Assembly: GCF_020514235.1 (NCBI RefSeq)
Contig: NZ_VTLB01000002.1
Location: 434,001 to 498,000, forward strand
Length of the DNA stretch: 64,000 nucleotides
Direction of reading: 5' to 3'
Source: Synechococcus sp. MU1617
Lineage (GTDB): Bacteria; Cyanobacteriota; Cyanobacteriia; PCC-6307; Cyanobiaceae
The position numbers and the translations under genes are program-made. The notes beneath the pieces are model-generated. The model saw nothing but the letters and a program-made list of their open reading frames with translations. It had not been told where the DNA came from and ran no database searches. This document shows, piece by piece, positions 18,822 through 27,119 of this stretch (position 1 is its first letter; each line of letters begins with the position of its first letter).

Positions 18822-20040
18822 TGGTTTTGGTGCTTTGGCGCCTACAGGCCTACCACTCAATGTTGAGTATTGCACGAGGTGCGTTATATCCAATCAGAAG
18901 CCCATATCTTCTAACGAGTCGCAGCACAAAATAAATGACAAAAAAAAGACAACTAACTTTGAGGGTGGAGTTTGTGATGCATGCTTATGGGCTGAAGAAA
19001 AAGAAACAAGTATAGATTGGAACCTGAGAGAATCAGAGTTAATTGAACTTTGCAATAAATATCGAAAATCAAATGGTGATTATGATGTTGTAGTGCCTGC
19101 AAGTGGAGGCAAAGATTCTAGATATGTGGCACATCTTTTGAAAGAAAAATATAATATGAATCCCCTTACAGTCACTTGGAAGCCACATAAATTTACACCA
19201 ATTGGCCTTGAAAACTATTTTAGCCTAATAGATTCTGGCCAAGCAAATATTTTGTATTCACCTCGTGGAGATGTCCAAAAAAAATTAACTTCTTTGGCGT
19301 TTAAGAATTTAGGTCATCCTTTTCAACCATTTATCGCCGGTCAGAGAGTTGTCGGCCCTGCTACAGCGTTAAAGTATGATATTAAACTTGTATTTTATGG
19401 AGAAAATGTTGCTGAGTACGGCAACAATAAAGATGATAATTACTCTCCCTTGATGGACCCAGGTCTGTACACATGTTTCGATTTTAGTCCTGATACATTG
19501 AATGATTATTATCTGGCTGGTGTGTCCTTAAAGGACTTAATTGAATCTTATGGGATCACACTTAATGATCTCAATCCTTATAAGTCACCTTCGATAGATG
19601 AAGTAAAAAATGCAGGAATTGAAGTTCATTATATGTCCTACTACCGTAAATGGGTTCCCCAGGAAAATTATTATTATGCAGTCAAGAATACCGGGTTTGT
19701 ACCTAACGAAAAAAGAAAAGATGGTTCATTTTCAAAATATGCAGGCATTGATGATGTTTTAGAAGATCTTCATTTTTATATGCAATTGATAAAGTTTGGC
19801 ATGGGCAGATGTACTTGGGATGCTGCCCAAGAGGTGCGCACTGGCAAGCTTGAACGTGAAGAAGCTGTAGCTCTTGTAAATAAATACGGCTCTGAAGAGC
19901 CCTATAACTTAATGGACGAAATCCTTGAGTATTTAAATCTTACAATCGATGAATTCAGGGAAATAGTTGACAGATTTAGGACCCCACATCTTTGGCGTAA
20001 AGATGGCGATAAGTTTTACTTGACGTATCCTGTAAAATGA
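18814..20040 (+). CDS. N-acetyl sugar amidotransferase (WbpG/PseA/WbuX family)
   Basis: 408 aa from the ATG at 18814. ATP-pyrophosphatase fold: the PP-loop SGGKDS is at about 97-102 and two CxxC pairs (CTRC at about 20-23, CDAC at about 54-57) suggest a zinc site. The family activates an N-acetyl group of a nucleotide sugar with ATP and replaces oxygen by ammonia, giving an acetamidino (amidine) group; ammonia comes from the HisH/HisF partners encoded immediately upstream. The conserved segments FYGENVAEYG and VRTGKLEREEA fit the family. About 100 bp of AT-rich spacer separate it from the diiron oxygenase gene. Confidence 0.88.
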   Translation: MTDGFGALAPTGLPLNVEYCTRCVISNQKPISSNESQHKINDKKKTTNFEGGVCDACLWAEEKETSIDWNLRESELIELCNKYRKSNGDYDVVVPASGGKDSRYVAHLLKEKYNMNPLTVTWKPHKFTPIGLENYFSLIDSGQANILYSPRGDVQKKLTSLAFKNLGHPFQPFIAGQRVVGPATALKYDIKLVFYGENVAEYGNNKDDNYSPLMDPGLYTCFDFSPDTLNDYYLAGVSLKDLIESYGITLNDLNPYKSPSIDEVKNAGIEVHYMSYYRKWVPQENYYYAVKNTGFVPNEKRKDGSFSKYAGIDDVLEDLHFYMQLIKFGMGRCTWDAAQEVRTGKLEREEAVALVNKYGSEEPYNLMDEILEYLNLTIDEFREIVDRFRTPHLWRKDGDKFYLTYPVK

Positions 20041-20140
20041 TTGATTTTTCTTCTGAGTATTATTAGATGTTAGTCTAACACAACACCAAGCCACACATGA
20101 TCGCAATGTACGCTAACTTGGATCCTTCGAGTATGTCTTT

Positions 20141-21085
20141 ATGAACAGGGCATTGCTTTCAGCGAGCGATAGGTGGGATTCTACTTCGTCAGTTCGTTCC
20201 AACCCAAATACATATGATTTGAATTTAGCCGCGAACTCGGCCTCATCTAAAACTTGGCATTTATCAGGATATTCTGGCATTTTATCCCTGCCACTGTTCG
20301 CAGACTTGAGCGAAGATGATATTAATTATGTTATGGGTCTTCAGCTTTTAGAGTTTGTAACTAAACAAGCTAGATTTGAGATTGAGTGTGTCAATAAAGT
20401 GGCTCAAGATCTTGCTTTTGGCAATTACACATATGTTATCAGTGATGAATTTAAGCTAGATGCACTCAAGATTTACACTGATGAAGGATATCATTCATAT
20501 TTCACGAAAAAACTTGCCAACCAAATTATAGCTCACTTCAAACTGCCTGAACATGAGATATCTAGTGTTGTAAACATTCACTTTAGCAAAATTTCTCAAA
20601 TTGGGTCCCAATTTGACAAAAAATATTCTTATCTGTCCGACCTTGCCATTGTCTTTGTTGCGGAAAATCAAATAGTTGCCGATATTTCCTCTGAAATGAA
20701 ATCCGTTGTTCATGAGCCAATCGTGTCAATGTTTAAAGATCATCTAGTTGATGAAGTCTTTCATGCTAAATATTTTGCTGAATTATTGCCCATCTTGTGG
20801 GGGCAAATGACAGATTATGAGCAAACAGTACTCGGGATAAACATTTGTGAAAGTATGATTGTCTTAGGGAAGCCTCGTACTGATATATATTATGTATCTT
20901 TAGCAAAACTTGGTTTTGCTGAGGAGGTAATTCGCGACGCGATTGATTTAAAATATAATAATGACGAATGGAATCGTGTACGCCTTAAAGACAGAATGAA
21001 GCCCACCATTGATCTTCTCTCTTCTGTAGGTGTTTTTCAACACGACTTGGTTAAAAGCACTTTTCAACAAAAAGGATTGTTATGA
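20141..21085 (+). CDS. AurF-like diiron N-oxygenase
   Basis: 314 aa, ferritin-like helical protein resembling AurF (p-aminobenzoate N-oxygenase). Seven candidate metal ligands can be placed: E80, E115 and H118 (DEGYH), E175, H201, E205 and H208 (HLVDEVFH). Their spacings match the published AurF ligands E101, E136, H139, E196, H223, E227 and H230 (as recalled) with a single one-residue difference. AurF-type enzymes oxidise amines to hydroxylamine, nitroso or nitro groups with O2. Finding one in a sugar cluster, between an amidotransferase and a methyltransferase (4-bp overlap with the latter), suggests N-oxidation of an amino or amidino sugar. The substrate is inference; the diiron fold is well supported. 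Confidence 0.8.
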   Translation: MNRALLSASDRWDSTSSVRSNPNTYDLNLAANSASSKTWHLSGYSGILSLPLFADLSEDDINYVMGLQLLEFVTKQARFEIECVNKVAQDLAFGNYTYVISDEFKLDALKIYTDEGYHSYFTKKLANQIIAHFKLPEHEISSVVNIHFSKISQIGSQFDKKYSYLSDLAIVFVAENQIVADISSEMKSVVHEPIVSMFKDHLVDEVFHAKYFAELLPILWGQMTDYEQTVLGINICESMIVLGKPRTDIYYVSLAKLGFAEEVIRDAIDLKYNNDEWNRVRLKDRMKPTIDLLSSVGVFQHDLVKSTFQQKGLL

Positions 21086-21801
21086 TGGATTACCTCCAAG
21101 CCAACGCTGAGTACTGGAGTCAGGCCGTTTATGACACGCCGAATCCCGAGACATATGCCTTTCGTCTATATGGCAGGGTTATTAAACATCAGTTTGGTCT
21201 TGATGGTTCATCACACCCGAATTTACTAGATTTTGGTTGCGGTGCAGGAGGAAACTGCAAGTTCTTCGCTGATAGAGGTTTCAATGTTCATGGAGTTGAC
21301 CAAAGTAAAGTTGATATTTCCCGAATAAAAGAGCGCATTCCCAATCTCTCCTCTAATTTTAAATGTATTAGTCCAATATGCAACGCAGATGATATTTGGT
21401 TTCCAGGTATCAAATTTAAGATTATTGTCTCCTTCCAGACTCTTTATTACTTGAGTGACACTGATTTGAAAAAAAGACTTATCTCTCTAAATAATATGCT
21501 AGAGCCAGGTGGTTATTTTATAGCAACTATGATGCATATTTCATCGTGGTACTTTGATATGAGCACCCCTTCATCCGATGGCCTGCATTTTGTAAAATTT
21601 CATAGAGACCAGGATAAAAATAGACCTGGTCTGTCTATCAATGATCACTTTATTAATTTCACTGATTCAGAAGCTGACTTGATTGACAAATTTAGTATCT
21701 TCACCCCTTTGCACACTAAAGGTTATTATGATGGTATATACAGAGATGATCAAGGTTCAGAAAAGCATTTGATTTTTGTTGGACAAAAAAAGAAATCTTG
21801 A
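21082..21801 (+). CDS. SAM-dependent methyltransferase (class I)
   Basis: 239 aa. The SAM-binding motif LLDFGCGAGGNCKFF lies at about 47-61, followed by VHGVDQSKVD (ribose-binding acidic residue) and the motif IVSFQTLYYLSDTDL. The class I fold is clear but the acceptor atom cannot be told. It starts with two consecutive ATGs overlapping the oxygenase stop, with AAGGA just upstream, so it is probably translated with the oxygenase. In this context O- or N-methylation of the oxidised sugar is a reasonable guess. Confidence 0.78.
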   Translation: MMDYLQANAEYWSQAVYDTPNPETYAFRLYGRVIKHQFGLDGSSHPNLLDFGCGAGGNCKFFADRGFNVHGVDQSKVDISRIKERIPNLSSNFKCISPICNADDIWFPGIKFKIIVSFQTLYYLSDTDLKKRLISLNNMLEPGGYFIATMMHISSWYFDMSTPSSDGLHFVKFHRDQDKNRPGLSINDHFINFTDSEADLIDKFSIFTPLHTKGYYDGIYRDDQGSEKHLIFVGQKKKS

Positions 21802-21823
21802 GGTAATTAAGCCGTATCTTTTT

Positions 21824-22570
21824 ATGAATAAAAGCGTTATTGTTTTCGCTCATAGTTCCGTTGGATTAAATTGCCTAGAATGGCTAATATCGAATTATAA
21901 GTCCGATATTTCGTTAGTGGTAACAACTGGTGTTGATCCTATTTACAAGTTGGCAATTAGCCATAATTTGCCAGCCATTGTCTTTGAATCAGAACAATCT
22001 TTACTGGCCTATATATGCAATGCCTCTTTGGTATTTGATTTCGGCTTGCTTTTATGGTGGCCATCTATTATTCATGAGCCTTTGTTAAACCTCACTAGTC
22101 GTGGTTTTATAAATACTCACCCGAGTTTATTGCCCTTTAATAGAGGAAAGCATCCTAATTTTTGGTCGATAGTATCTGAGACTCCTTTTGGCGTGACTCT
22201 GCATAAAATAGATTCAGGAATAGATACCGGCATGATTTTGGTTCAAAGAGAAATTCCTATCTCTTGGACTGATACAGGAGAAACTCTATACAATAAATCG
22301 CTTCTTGCAATGTTTGATTTGTTTGTTGAGTTTTATCCAAATTTAAGGTCGAGCACTTATAAGCCAAGATATCAACCAAAAATTATAGGTTCCTACCACC
22401 ATTCTTCCGAATTGATCAAGGCATCGTCTCTTTGTTTAGATCAACTTACAACAGTTAGAGATCTATTGAATCGTTTACGGGCTAGGACCTTCGCTGGACA
22501 TCCAGGCTGTACTTTTATCGATGATGGTATAAAATATGAAGTCACCATTCGCATTGAGAGAGAGGATTAA
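21824..22570 (+). CDS. Sugar N-formyltransferase (Fmt-like)
   Basis: 248 aa from the ATG at 21824; an ATG/TTG 48 bp upstream would overlap the methyltransferase. Formyl_trans_N fold using 10-formyl-tetrahydrofolate. The catalytic Asn-His-Asp set is present: N97 and H99 in FINTHPSLLP and D134 in KIDSGIDTG. A C-terminal part with LRARTFAGHPGC recalls the extra domain of sugar N-formyltransferases (VioF, WbtJ/QdtF types). It should formylate an amino sugar, often at C-3 or C-4 of a dideoxyhexose. It may use the same amino sugar as the neighbouring N-oxygenase, or a different one. Confidence 0.82.
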   Translation: MNKSVIVFAHSSVGLNCLEWLISNYKSDISLVVTTGVDPIYKLAISHNLPAIVFESEQSLLAYICNASLVFDFGLLLWWPSIIHEPLLNLTSRGFINTHPSLLPFNRGKHPNFWSIVSETPFGVTLHKIDSGIDTGMILVQREIPISWTDTGETLYNKSLLAMFDLFVEFYPNLRSSTYKPRYQPKIIGSYHHSSELIKASSLCLDQLTTVRDLLNRLRARTFAGHPGCTFIDDGIKYEVTIRIERED

Positions 22571-22575
22571 TCACT

Positions 22576-23328
22576 ATGTATGACTTCAAATCTGACTGCA
22601 GAAAGAATATCAAACAGCAAGCGGGCGATCCCTCTTTTATCAGTGCTTCTAAAAATTGGTTAAATTTAGCCAATAGGCATATGTATTCTTATAACTTTGA
22701 ATGCTTAGGGCGACCTTTAATCCAATACCCACAGGACATAGTTCAATACCAAGAAACTGTTTTTAACTCTAATCCAACTTTGATAATCGAGACCGGCATT
22801 GCCCATGGTGGTTCTCTTGTTCTCTCCGCCTCTATGCTCTGCCTGCTCGATGTGATGGAAGGACTCAATCCACGTGAATCTTCTAGAAAGGTTGTTGGAG
22901 TTGATATTGATATACGCCCTCACAATCGCAAAGCCCTCGATGAGCATCCCCTGCGCTTCAAGATGGAGCTTATTCAGGGATCCTCGATCGATTCTGCCAT
23001 CATCCAGCAAGTTCGTAGCCACGCTGATGGTGTTGAACGGGTGCTGCTGTCCTTAGATTCCAACCATACCCACGAGCATGTTCTAGCTGAGCTGAATGCC
23101 TATGCCGATCTCGTTTCCGTGGGCAGCTACTGCATTGTATTTGACACTGTTATTGAAGACTTGCCGGCTTCATCATTCCCTGATCGCCCATGGGATGTAG
23201 GTAACAATCCCAAAACCGCTCTACATGAATGGCTTAAAAGTCATCCCGAGTTTGAGATTGATAAGGATATTGATAACAAGCTTTCGATTAGCGTAGCGCC
23301 GGATGGCTATTTAAAAAGGATTACTTAG
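22576..23328 (+). CDS. CmcI-like methyltransferase (cephalosporin-hydroxylase family)
   Basis: 250 aa. Family PF04989, which covers CmcI and rhamnosyl O-methyltransferases of glycan clusters: IIETGIAHGGSLVL is the SAM-binding segment at about 70-83, VVGVDIDIRPHN carries the acidic residues, and LLSLDSNHTHEHVLAEL follows, as in the metal-dependent members. A purine-rich ribosome site GAGAGAGAGG lies ~10 bp upstream. Probable O-methylation of a sugar. The middle (roughly 22.86-23.23 kb) is GC-richer than both ends, another sign of recombination within a gene. Confidence 0.78.
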   Translation: MYDFKSDCRKNIKQQAGDPSFISASKNWLNLANRHMYSYNFECLGRPLIQYPQDIVQYQETVFNSNPTLIIETGIAHGGSLVLSASMLCLLDVMEGLNPRESSRKVVGVDIDIRPHNRKALDEHPLRFKMELIQGSSIDSAIIQQVRSHADGVERVLLSLDSNHTHEHVLAELNAYADLVSVGSYCIVFDTVIEDLPASSFPDRPWDVGNNPKTALHEWLKSHPEFEIDKDIDNKLSISVAPDGYLKRIT

Positions 23329-23417
23329 AATCATAGACATCAATCAGCATTTATTAATGCCATTTGCTCAGTACCATTATGGAAATATGATATGATGTAA
23401 ACATCAGAATATTTTCA

Positions 23418-24539
23418 ATGGATATTATCTGCGTTTCGGCTAGACCTCACGATCAAGTCTTGCCTTCTATAAATAATTTTTTGTCCATTGCTGATAAAGT
23501 TATTATTGCAAGGCATCCATCGTCAAAATTATTGCCTATTAGTAATCCTAAGTTAGTCCAATTTTGCGGAGCACATACCTACTTAGAAAGGCTTGAACTT
23601 GCGCTTTCTCAATCAGAATCGGAATATGTACTCTTAGCGGCTGATGATGACTTTTATGTTCCATCATCCGTCGAAAGTATAATTGATAAATTAAGTTTTT
23701 ATCCTAATTTTTCTTCCGTTTCTGCCATTACTCTCCATCTTGAAAAAGTAACTGAAGAATCTATTTCCCTTAATCCATATTTAATTTCTTCGGAAATTAT
23801 AACCAAAAAGAATCTTGTTCCGGCAAGATCTGTTGACGAGTATCTATACAAGTATTTTAGCCCTTTATCAGTAGATTATTATACGATTTATAATGCCAAA
23901 AAATTAAAGATTGTTCTAAATATGTTCACTAAGGAACTCACTCAGTCTACACTCGAATCTCTTGGGTATTCTATGAAGCTTTTTCAGCATCTATTTTCTT
24001 TAAGTCTTCTTTTAGTAGGTGATATTGTTCCATTTTCGCTTCCCTTATATGTTCGTGGAAAAGAAACCGCACTTAGAAAGCAATCAAGTTATTCAGACTC
24101 TATTGTGGACCCCAATCAGCTTAAAGCACTTGCTCAAGAAGCTTCTAATTTTTTGTCTGATACTGTTGCATACGAGGAGTTTGTAGAAGTTCTCTACTCA
24201 TTGAGTAAAGAGCATTTTGAGTATAGGCATCTAGACAAAAGATTACTTCACAAAATTGTTCAGAAAGTCATTCAGATGTCTACTTTGCAAGCCCGCATTG
24301 ACGCACTTTCATTCTTTATACCAAGATACAGCATAACCATAACAAGAGATTCTCACGAGATAAATCTAAAAAAACATAAAGACCGTCTTGCAATCTCTGT
24401 TCCATATGATCGTCTAGATAATGTTATCTTCCCTAACTATATTAGCGAAATGTTTGAACCTTTTCTCCTGTCAAATACATATTCTACCTCCCTAAAGTCC
24501 TTCTCTTCCTCTGTTTGGAGTTCAATTCAAAAGGCTTAA
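23418..24539 (+). CDS. Family 2-like glycosyltransferase
   Basis: 373 aa. The N-terminal half is GT-A-like: a sequence of strand-helix units then YVLLAADDDFYVP at about 73-85 with an acidic triplet for metal and nucleotide sugar, as in TIGR00180-type glycosyltransferases. The C-terminal ~200 residues are AT-rich, serine/leucine-rich and unrecognised; they may hold acceptor specificity. It stands apart, with 89 bp upstream and 420 bp of non-coding DNA downstream. Donor and acceptor unknown. Confidence 0.6.
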   Translation: MDIICVSARPHDQVLPSINNFLSIADKVIIARHPSSKLLPISNPKLVQFCGAHTYLERLELALSQSESEYVLLAADDDFYVPSSVESIIDKLSFYPNFSSVSAITLHLEKVTEESISLNPYLISSEIITKKNLVPARSVDEYLYKYFSPLSVDYYTIYNAKKLKIVLNMFTKELTQSTLESLGYSMKLFQHLFSLSLLLVGDIVPFSLPLYVRGKETALRKQSSYSDSIVDPNQLKALAQEASNFLSDTVAYEEFVEVLYSLSKEHFEYRHLDKRLLHKIVQKVIQMSTLQARIDALSFFIPRYSITITRDSHEINLKKHKDRLAISVPYDRLDNVIFPNYISEMFEPFLLSNTYSTSLKSFSSSVWSSIQKA

Positions 24540-24959
24540 ATCATAGCTCAATTTCAGACCTTTTGAGTCTTAATATCTAACATAGTGCATCAATATAAGC
24601 ATTTATATTCCCATTTTGAATTTAGGCTGTCTTTCGCAACTGCAGTTAGTTCATGAATTTCAGTAGTTTATATATCACAACGCTCCTTAAAAACCTTGGT
24701 CCATATCGATGCCAGACTAATACATTTGCTTGAATTAATTAATCTTTTATTTGGCTATAAATCCTCTAGAGAATGTATGAATTACTATTTCTGAGATTAA
24801 GTATATCCTATGCCTTCTTCGATACGTATGCATACTATTTTTTGAGACTGTTTCCCTTCGGGTTTCTTTAGGCCAATCTGAATCATATCAATTAAATTCT
24901 CGCAATATTATGCTAGGATTGGCGAAAAGATTTTTCTCGACTGTCTTTTTATATTTATT
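24540..24959. other. 420-bp AT-rich intergenic region
   Basis: No reading frame of believable length or family resemblance was found on either strand, and no tRNA, repeat or strong terminator. The only hint of function is TATGCT about 50 bp before the next gene (24909-24914), which could be a -10 element without a clear -35. A small CCCTTCGGG hairpin lies at 24855-24863. It may be decayed coding DNA, but no clear remnant was found. Confidence 0.5.
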
Positions 24960-26372
24960 ATGGGTCTAGCAGTTTTACCGTTGCATGTCTGGGATCGTGA
25001 AATTGATTCTAGAATATTTCTTGCTGCAATTTTGCTTTCAGAAGGTCACCAAGTAGTTTTTGGTCATGAATATAATATTTCACCACTTTACCAACGTTTC
25101 CCTCAGCTATTTCATGTCGGTGCCGGTAGACCTATTTATAATGAACCAAGAACTAATTTATGGTATGAGCCAATTACCGAAAATGGTGGATTTAATGGTT
25201 TGATCTTTGAGGAGGGTATCAATGACATTATGCTGAATTCCAGCATTTCATTTCCTGGAATTAATTCGCGATCAGTAAATTCTACTTCTAAGATTTTTGC
25301 ATGGTGCCAAAGAGAAGTTGACCAAATGTGTGACGCGGCACCTGATGACCTCCATCCTTTGTTACGCGCCAAGTCCTCATCATGTTCTAATAGCAGGATC
25401 GATTTACTTGGTCCTATTGGATCAGATTATTTTGAGCAGTACACAAACTCAATCCAACAGATTTTTGGGGACTTTATTCTCATTTCCGATAACTTTGGGC
25501 TTGAAATATTTGGTGTTGGCGCTCCTCTAGACACTCGACCAGAGTTTAAATGGGTTTCGGAAACTAATAAAAAAGAGGAATTAATTGAGTTTAACCAAAA
25601 TTATCATCAAAAAAGTCTTCGTTCACGTGATCAATTTTCCAAAATAATAAATACACTGGTTATAAGTTTCCCAAGCATTAATTTTATATTTCGACCTCAT
25701 CCTGTTGCCGATCCATTTTACTGGCACAAAAATTTGGTCAAGTCTCGAAATATCAATATCATCTGCAGAGATAGCCCGGTCCCTTGGATAAAAGCATCTA
25801 AAGCTGTTATTCACGCTGGCTGTACTCTTGGTTTAGAGTCGGAACTCACTAACATACCGGCCATTGATATTTCTCGAGTTTATGGAGATATTCGTAAACA
25901 ATCTGTGAGTAATATTGTTAGCAGATATAAACCGGACTCAATGGATCAACTCCTAAAATGCGTGCAGAAATCATGGCTTTCTCAAGGCTTCTCTAATAAA
26001 CCGTGCCACACTGAAAATCTTCATCTTGACAATGTTCTTCAAAATAATATGCAACATATAAATGATGATGTGTTTGAGCTTTTCAATTCTTTTAAGCTAG
26101 GGTTCCCCAAATTATCTAATCTCTCTTATACCCTTAGTGTTATCAGAGATTTTTACTCAAGTATAGATCTTAAATTTTCTCAGTCTTATTCCGCCCAGCT
26201 TATTGCTTCTTTTGTTGGAGATAAACCGCCACTTGCAGGTAAATCGCGCCATTACTCTGTCACTGAGATTACGAGGCGGCTTATATCTGCTAATAAAGCT
26301 CTACAACTAAATACAAAAACTAAGGTTCAAAAGATTTCTAAAAATAACGTGTTTTTATTTACTCCAAATTAG
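24960..26372 (+). CDS. Surface carbohydrate biosynthesis protein (GT-B type)
   Basis: 470 aa. The C-terminal half shows FIFRPHPVADPFYW at about 240-253 and then AVIHAGCTLGLESELTNIPAIDIS, the pattern of capsule and teichoic-acid-like GT-B transferases in which a buried histidine and a glutamate contact the nucleotide (TIGR04396-like surface polysaccharide proteins). The N-terminal half starts with a Rossmann-like strand and LAAILLSEGHQVVFG. It probably transfers a sugar or sugar-phosphate to the growing glycan. The ATG follows the long intergenic gap, so it may have its own promoter. Convergent with the next operon. Confidence 0.65.
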   Translation: MGLAVLPLHVWDREIDSRIFLAAILLSEGHQVVFGHEYNISPLYQRFPQLFHVGAGRPIYNEPRTNLWYEPITENGGFNGLIFEEGINDIMLNSSISFPGINSRSVNSTSKIFAWCQREVDQMCDAAPDDLHPLLRAKSSSCSNSRIDLLGPIGSDYFEQYTNSIQQIFGDFILISDNFGLEIFGVGAPLDTRPEFKWVSETNKKEELIEFNQNYHQKSLRSRDQFSKIINTLVISFPSINFIFRPHPVADPFYWHKNLVKSRNINIICRDSPVPWIKASKAVIHAGCTLGLESELTNIPAIDISRVYGDIRKQSVSNIVSRYKPDSMDQLLKCVQKSWLSQGFSNKPCHTENLHLDNVLQNNMQHINDDVFELFNSFKLGFPKLSNLSYTLSVIRDFYSSIDLKFSQSYSAQLIASFVGDKPPLAGKSRHYSVTEITRRLISANKALQLNTKTKVQKISKNNVFLFTPN

Positions 26373-26426
26373 CCAGCTTACTCTTCGAATCTACACGATT
26401 TGCACTAGTGTCTTCTTACCAATTCC

Positions 26427-27119
26427 TCAAGGCTTCCTGAATACCCCTACATATTCAGAAATTCCTTCTTTGCTTACAATACATTTCTGGCTATTGTTAA
26501 TAATCGATAAGGGCTCTAGTCTGTGAAAAAATGATTTATAAGTATCTAAGTCAATCAGAGTAATCTGATTTATATTGCTAAAACAACTGCTTTTGTATTC
26601 ACTTTCAAAGCTCCATGTGTCTTTTTCGATTTCTTTTGCATATTTAAGTTCTGAAAATCCAGGATGTTCTTTGTTGAACATAAATGAAATAAATTTCCCA
26701 CCAGGGTTAAGCATAGTAATTGCCTTGTCTATGACAATTTGAATATCCTTACAGGTTAGATTCGATAAAGACTGACGATCAAGTATTAGATCATATTTAT
26801 TTGGATAGTTGTCTATGTTGAGTAAATTATCTTCAATCAATTGTGCTGTCAAGTTTGCTTCGTCTAGCATGTTTTTCGCTATCTTTAAGGCAGTAGGTGA
26901 GCTATCAACTCCCCAGACATCAAATCCTTCCATGGCTAGAAATTTGACATGGTTTCCAACTCCACAACCGAGGTCTAACGCTTTATACCTATAAGTTGGG
27001 TCCTCTTTAGGGAAATTTTTAAGTACATTTGAAACAACTAAATCGTATGGATATTTATTAATCTGATAGCCCTTTTGATATAGCTCCTCATACCTTTTGG
27101 TGTAGCTGACTTGTTTCAT
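26427..27119 (-). CDS. SAM-dependent methyltransferase (class I)
   Basis: 230 aa. The SAM site is clear: ALDLGCGVGNHVKFLAMEG at about 47-65, VWGVDSSPTAL with the ribose-binding Asp, then DLILDRQSLSNL in place of motif IV. The N-terminal YxxRYEELYQKGYQINKYPYD resembles tellurite-resistance/ubiquinone-type methyltransferases. It overlaps the upstream FemAB-like gene by 4 bp (ATGA) and ends the five-gene minus-strand operon. Substrate unknown; the island setting suggests a sugar or sugar-linked acyl group. Confidence 0.75.
   Translation of the reverse strand: MKQVSYTKRYEELYQKGYQINKYPYDLVVSNVLKNFPKEDPTYRYKALDLGCGVGNHVKFLAMEGFDVWGVDSSPTALKIAKNMLDEANLTAQLIEDNLLNIDNYPNKYDLILDRQSLSNLTCKDIQIVIDKAITMLNPGGKFISFMFNKEHPGFSELKYAKEIEKDTWSFESEYKSSCFSNINQITLIDLDTYKSFFHRLEPLSIINNSQKCIVSKEGISEYVGVFRKP

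Noticed and set aside
24840-24875. Possible CCCTTCGGG hairpin terminator for the GT2 gene
   Set aside because: The stem is only 3 bp and it lies 300 bp after the gene; too weak to call.
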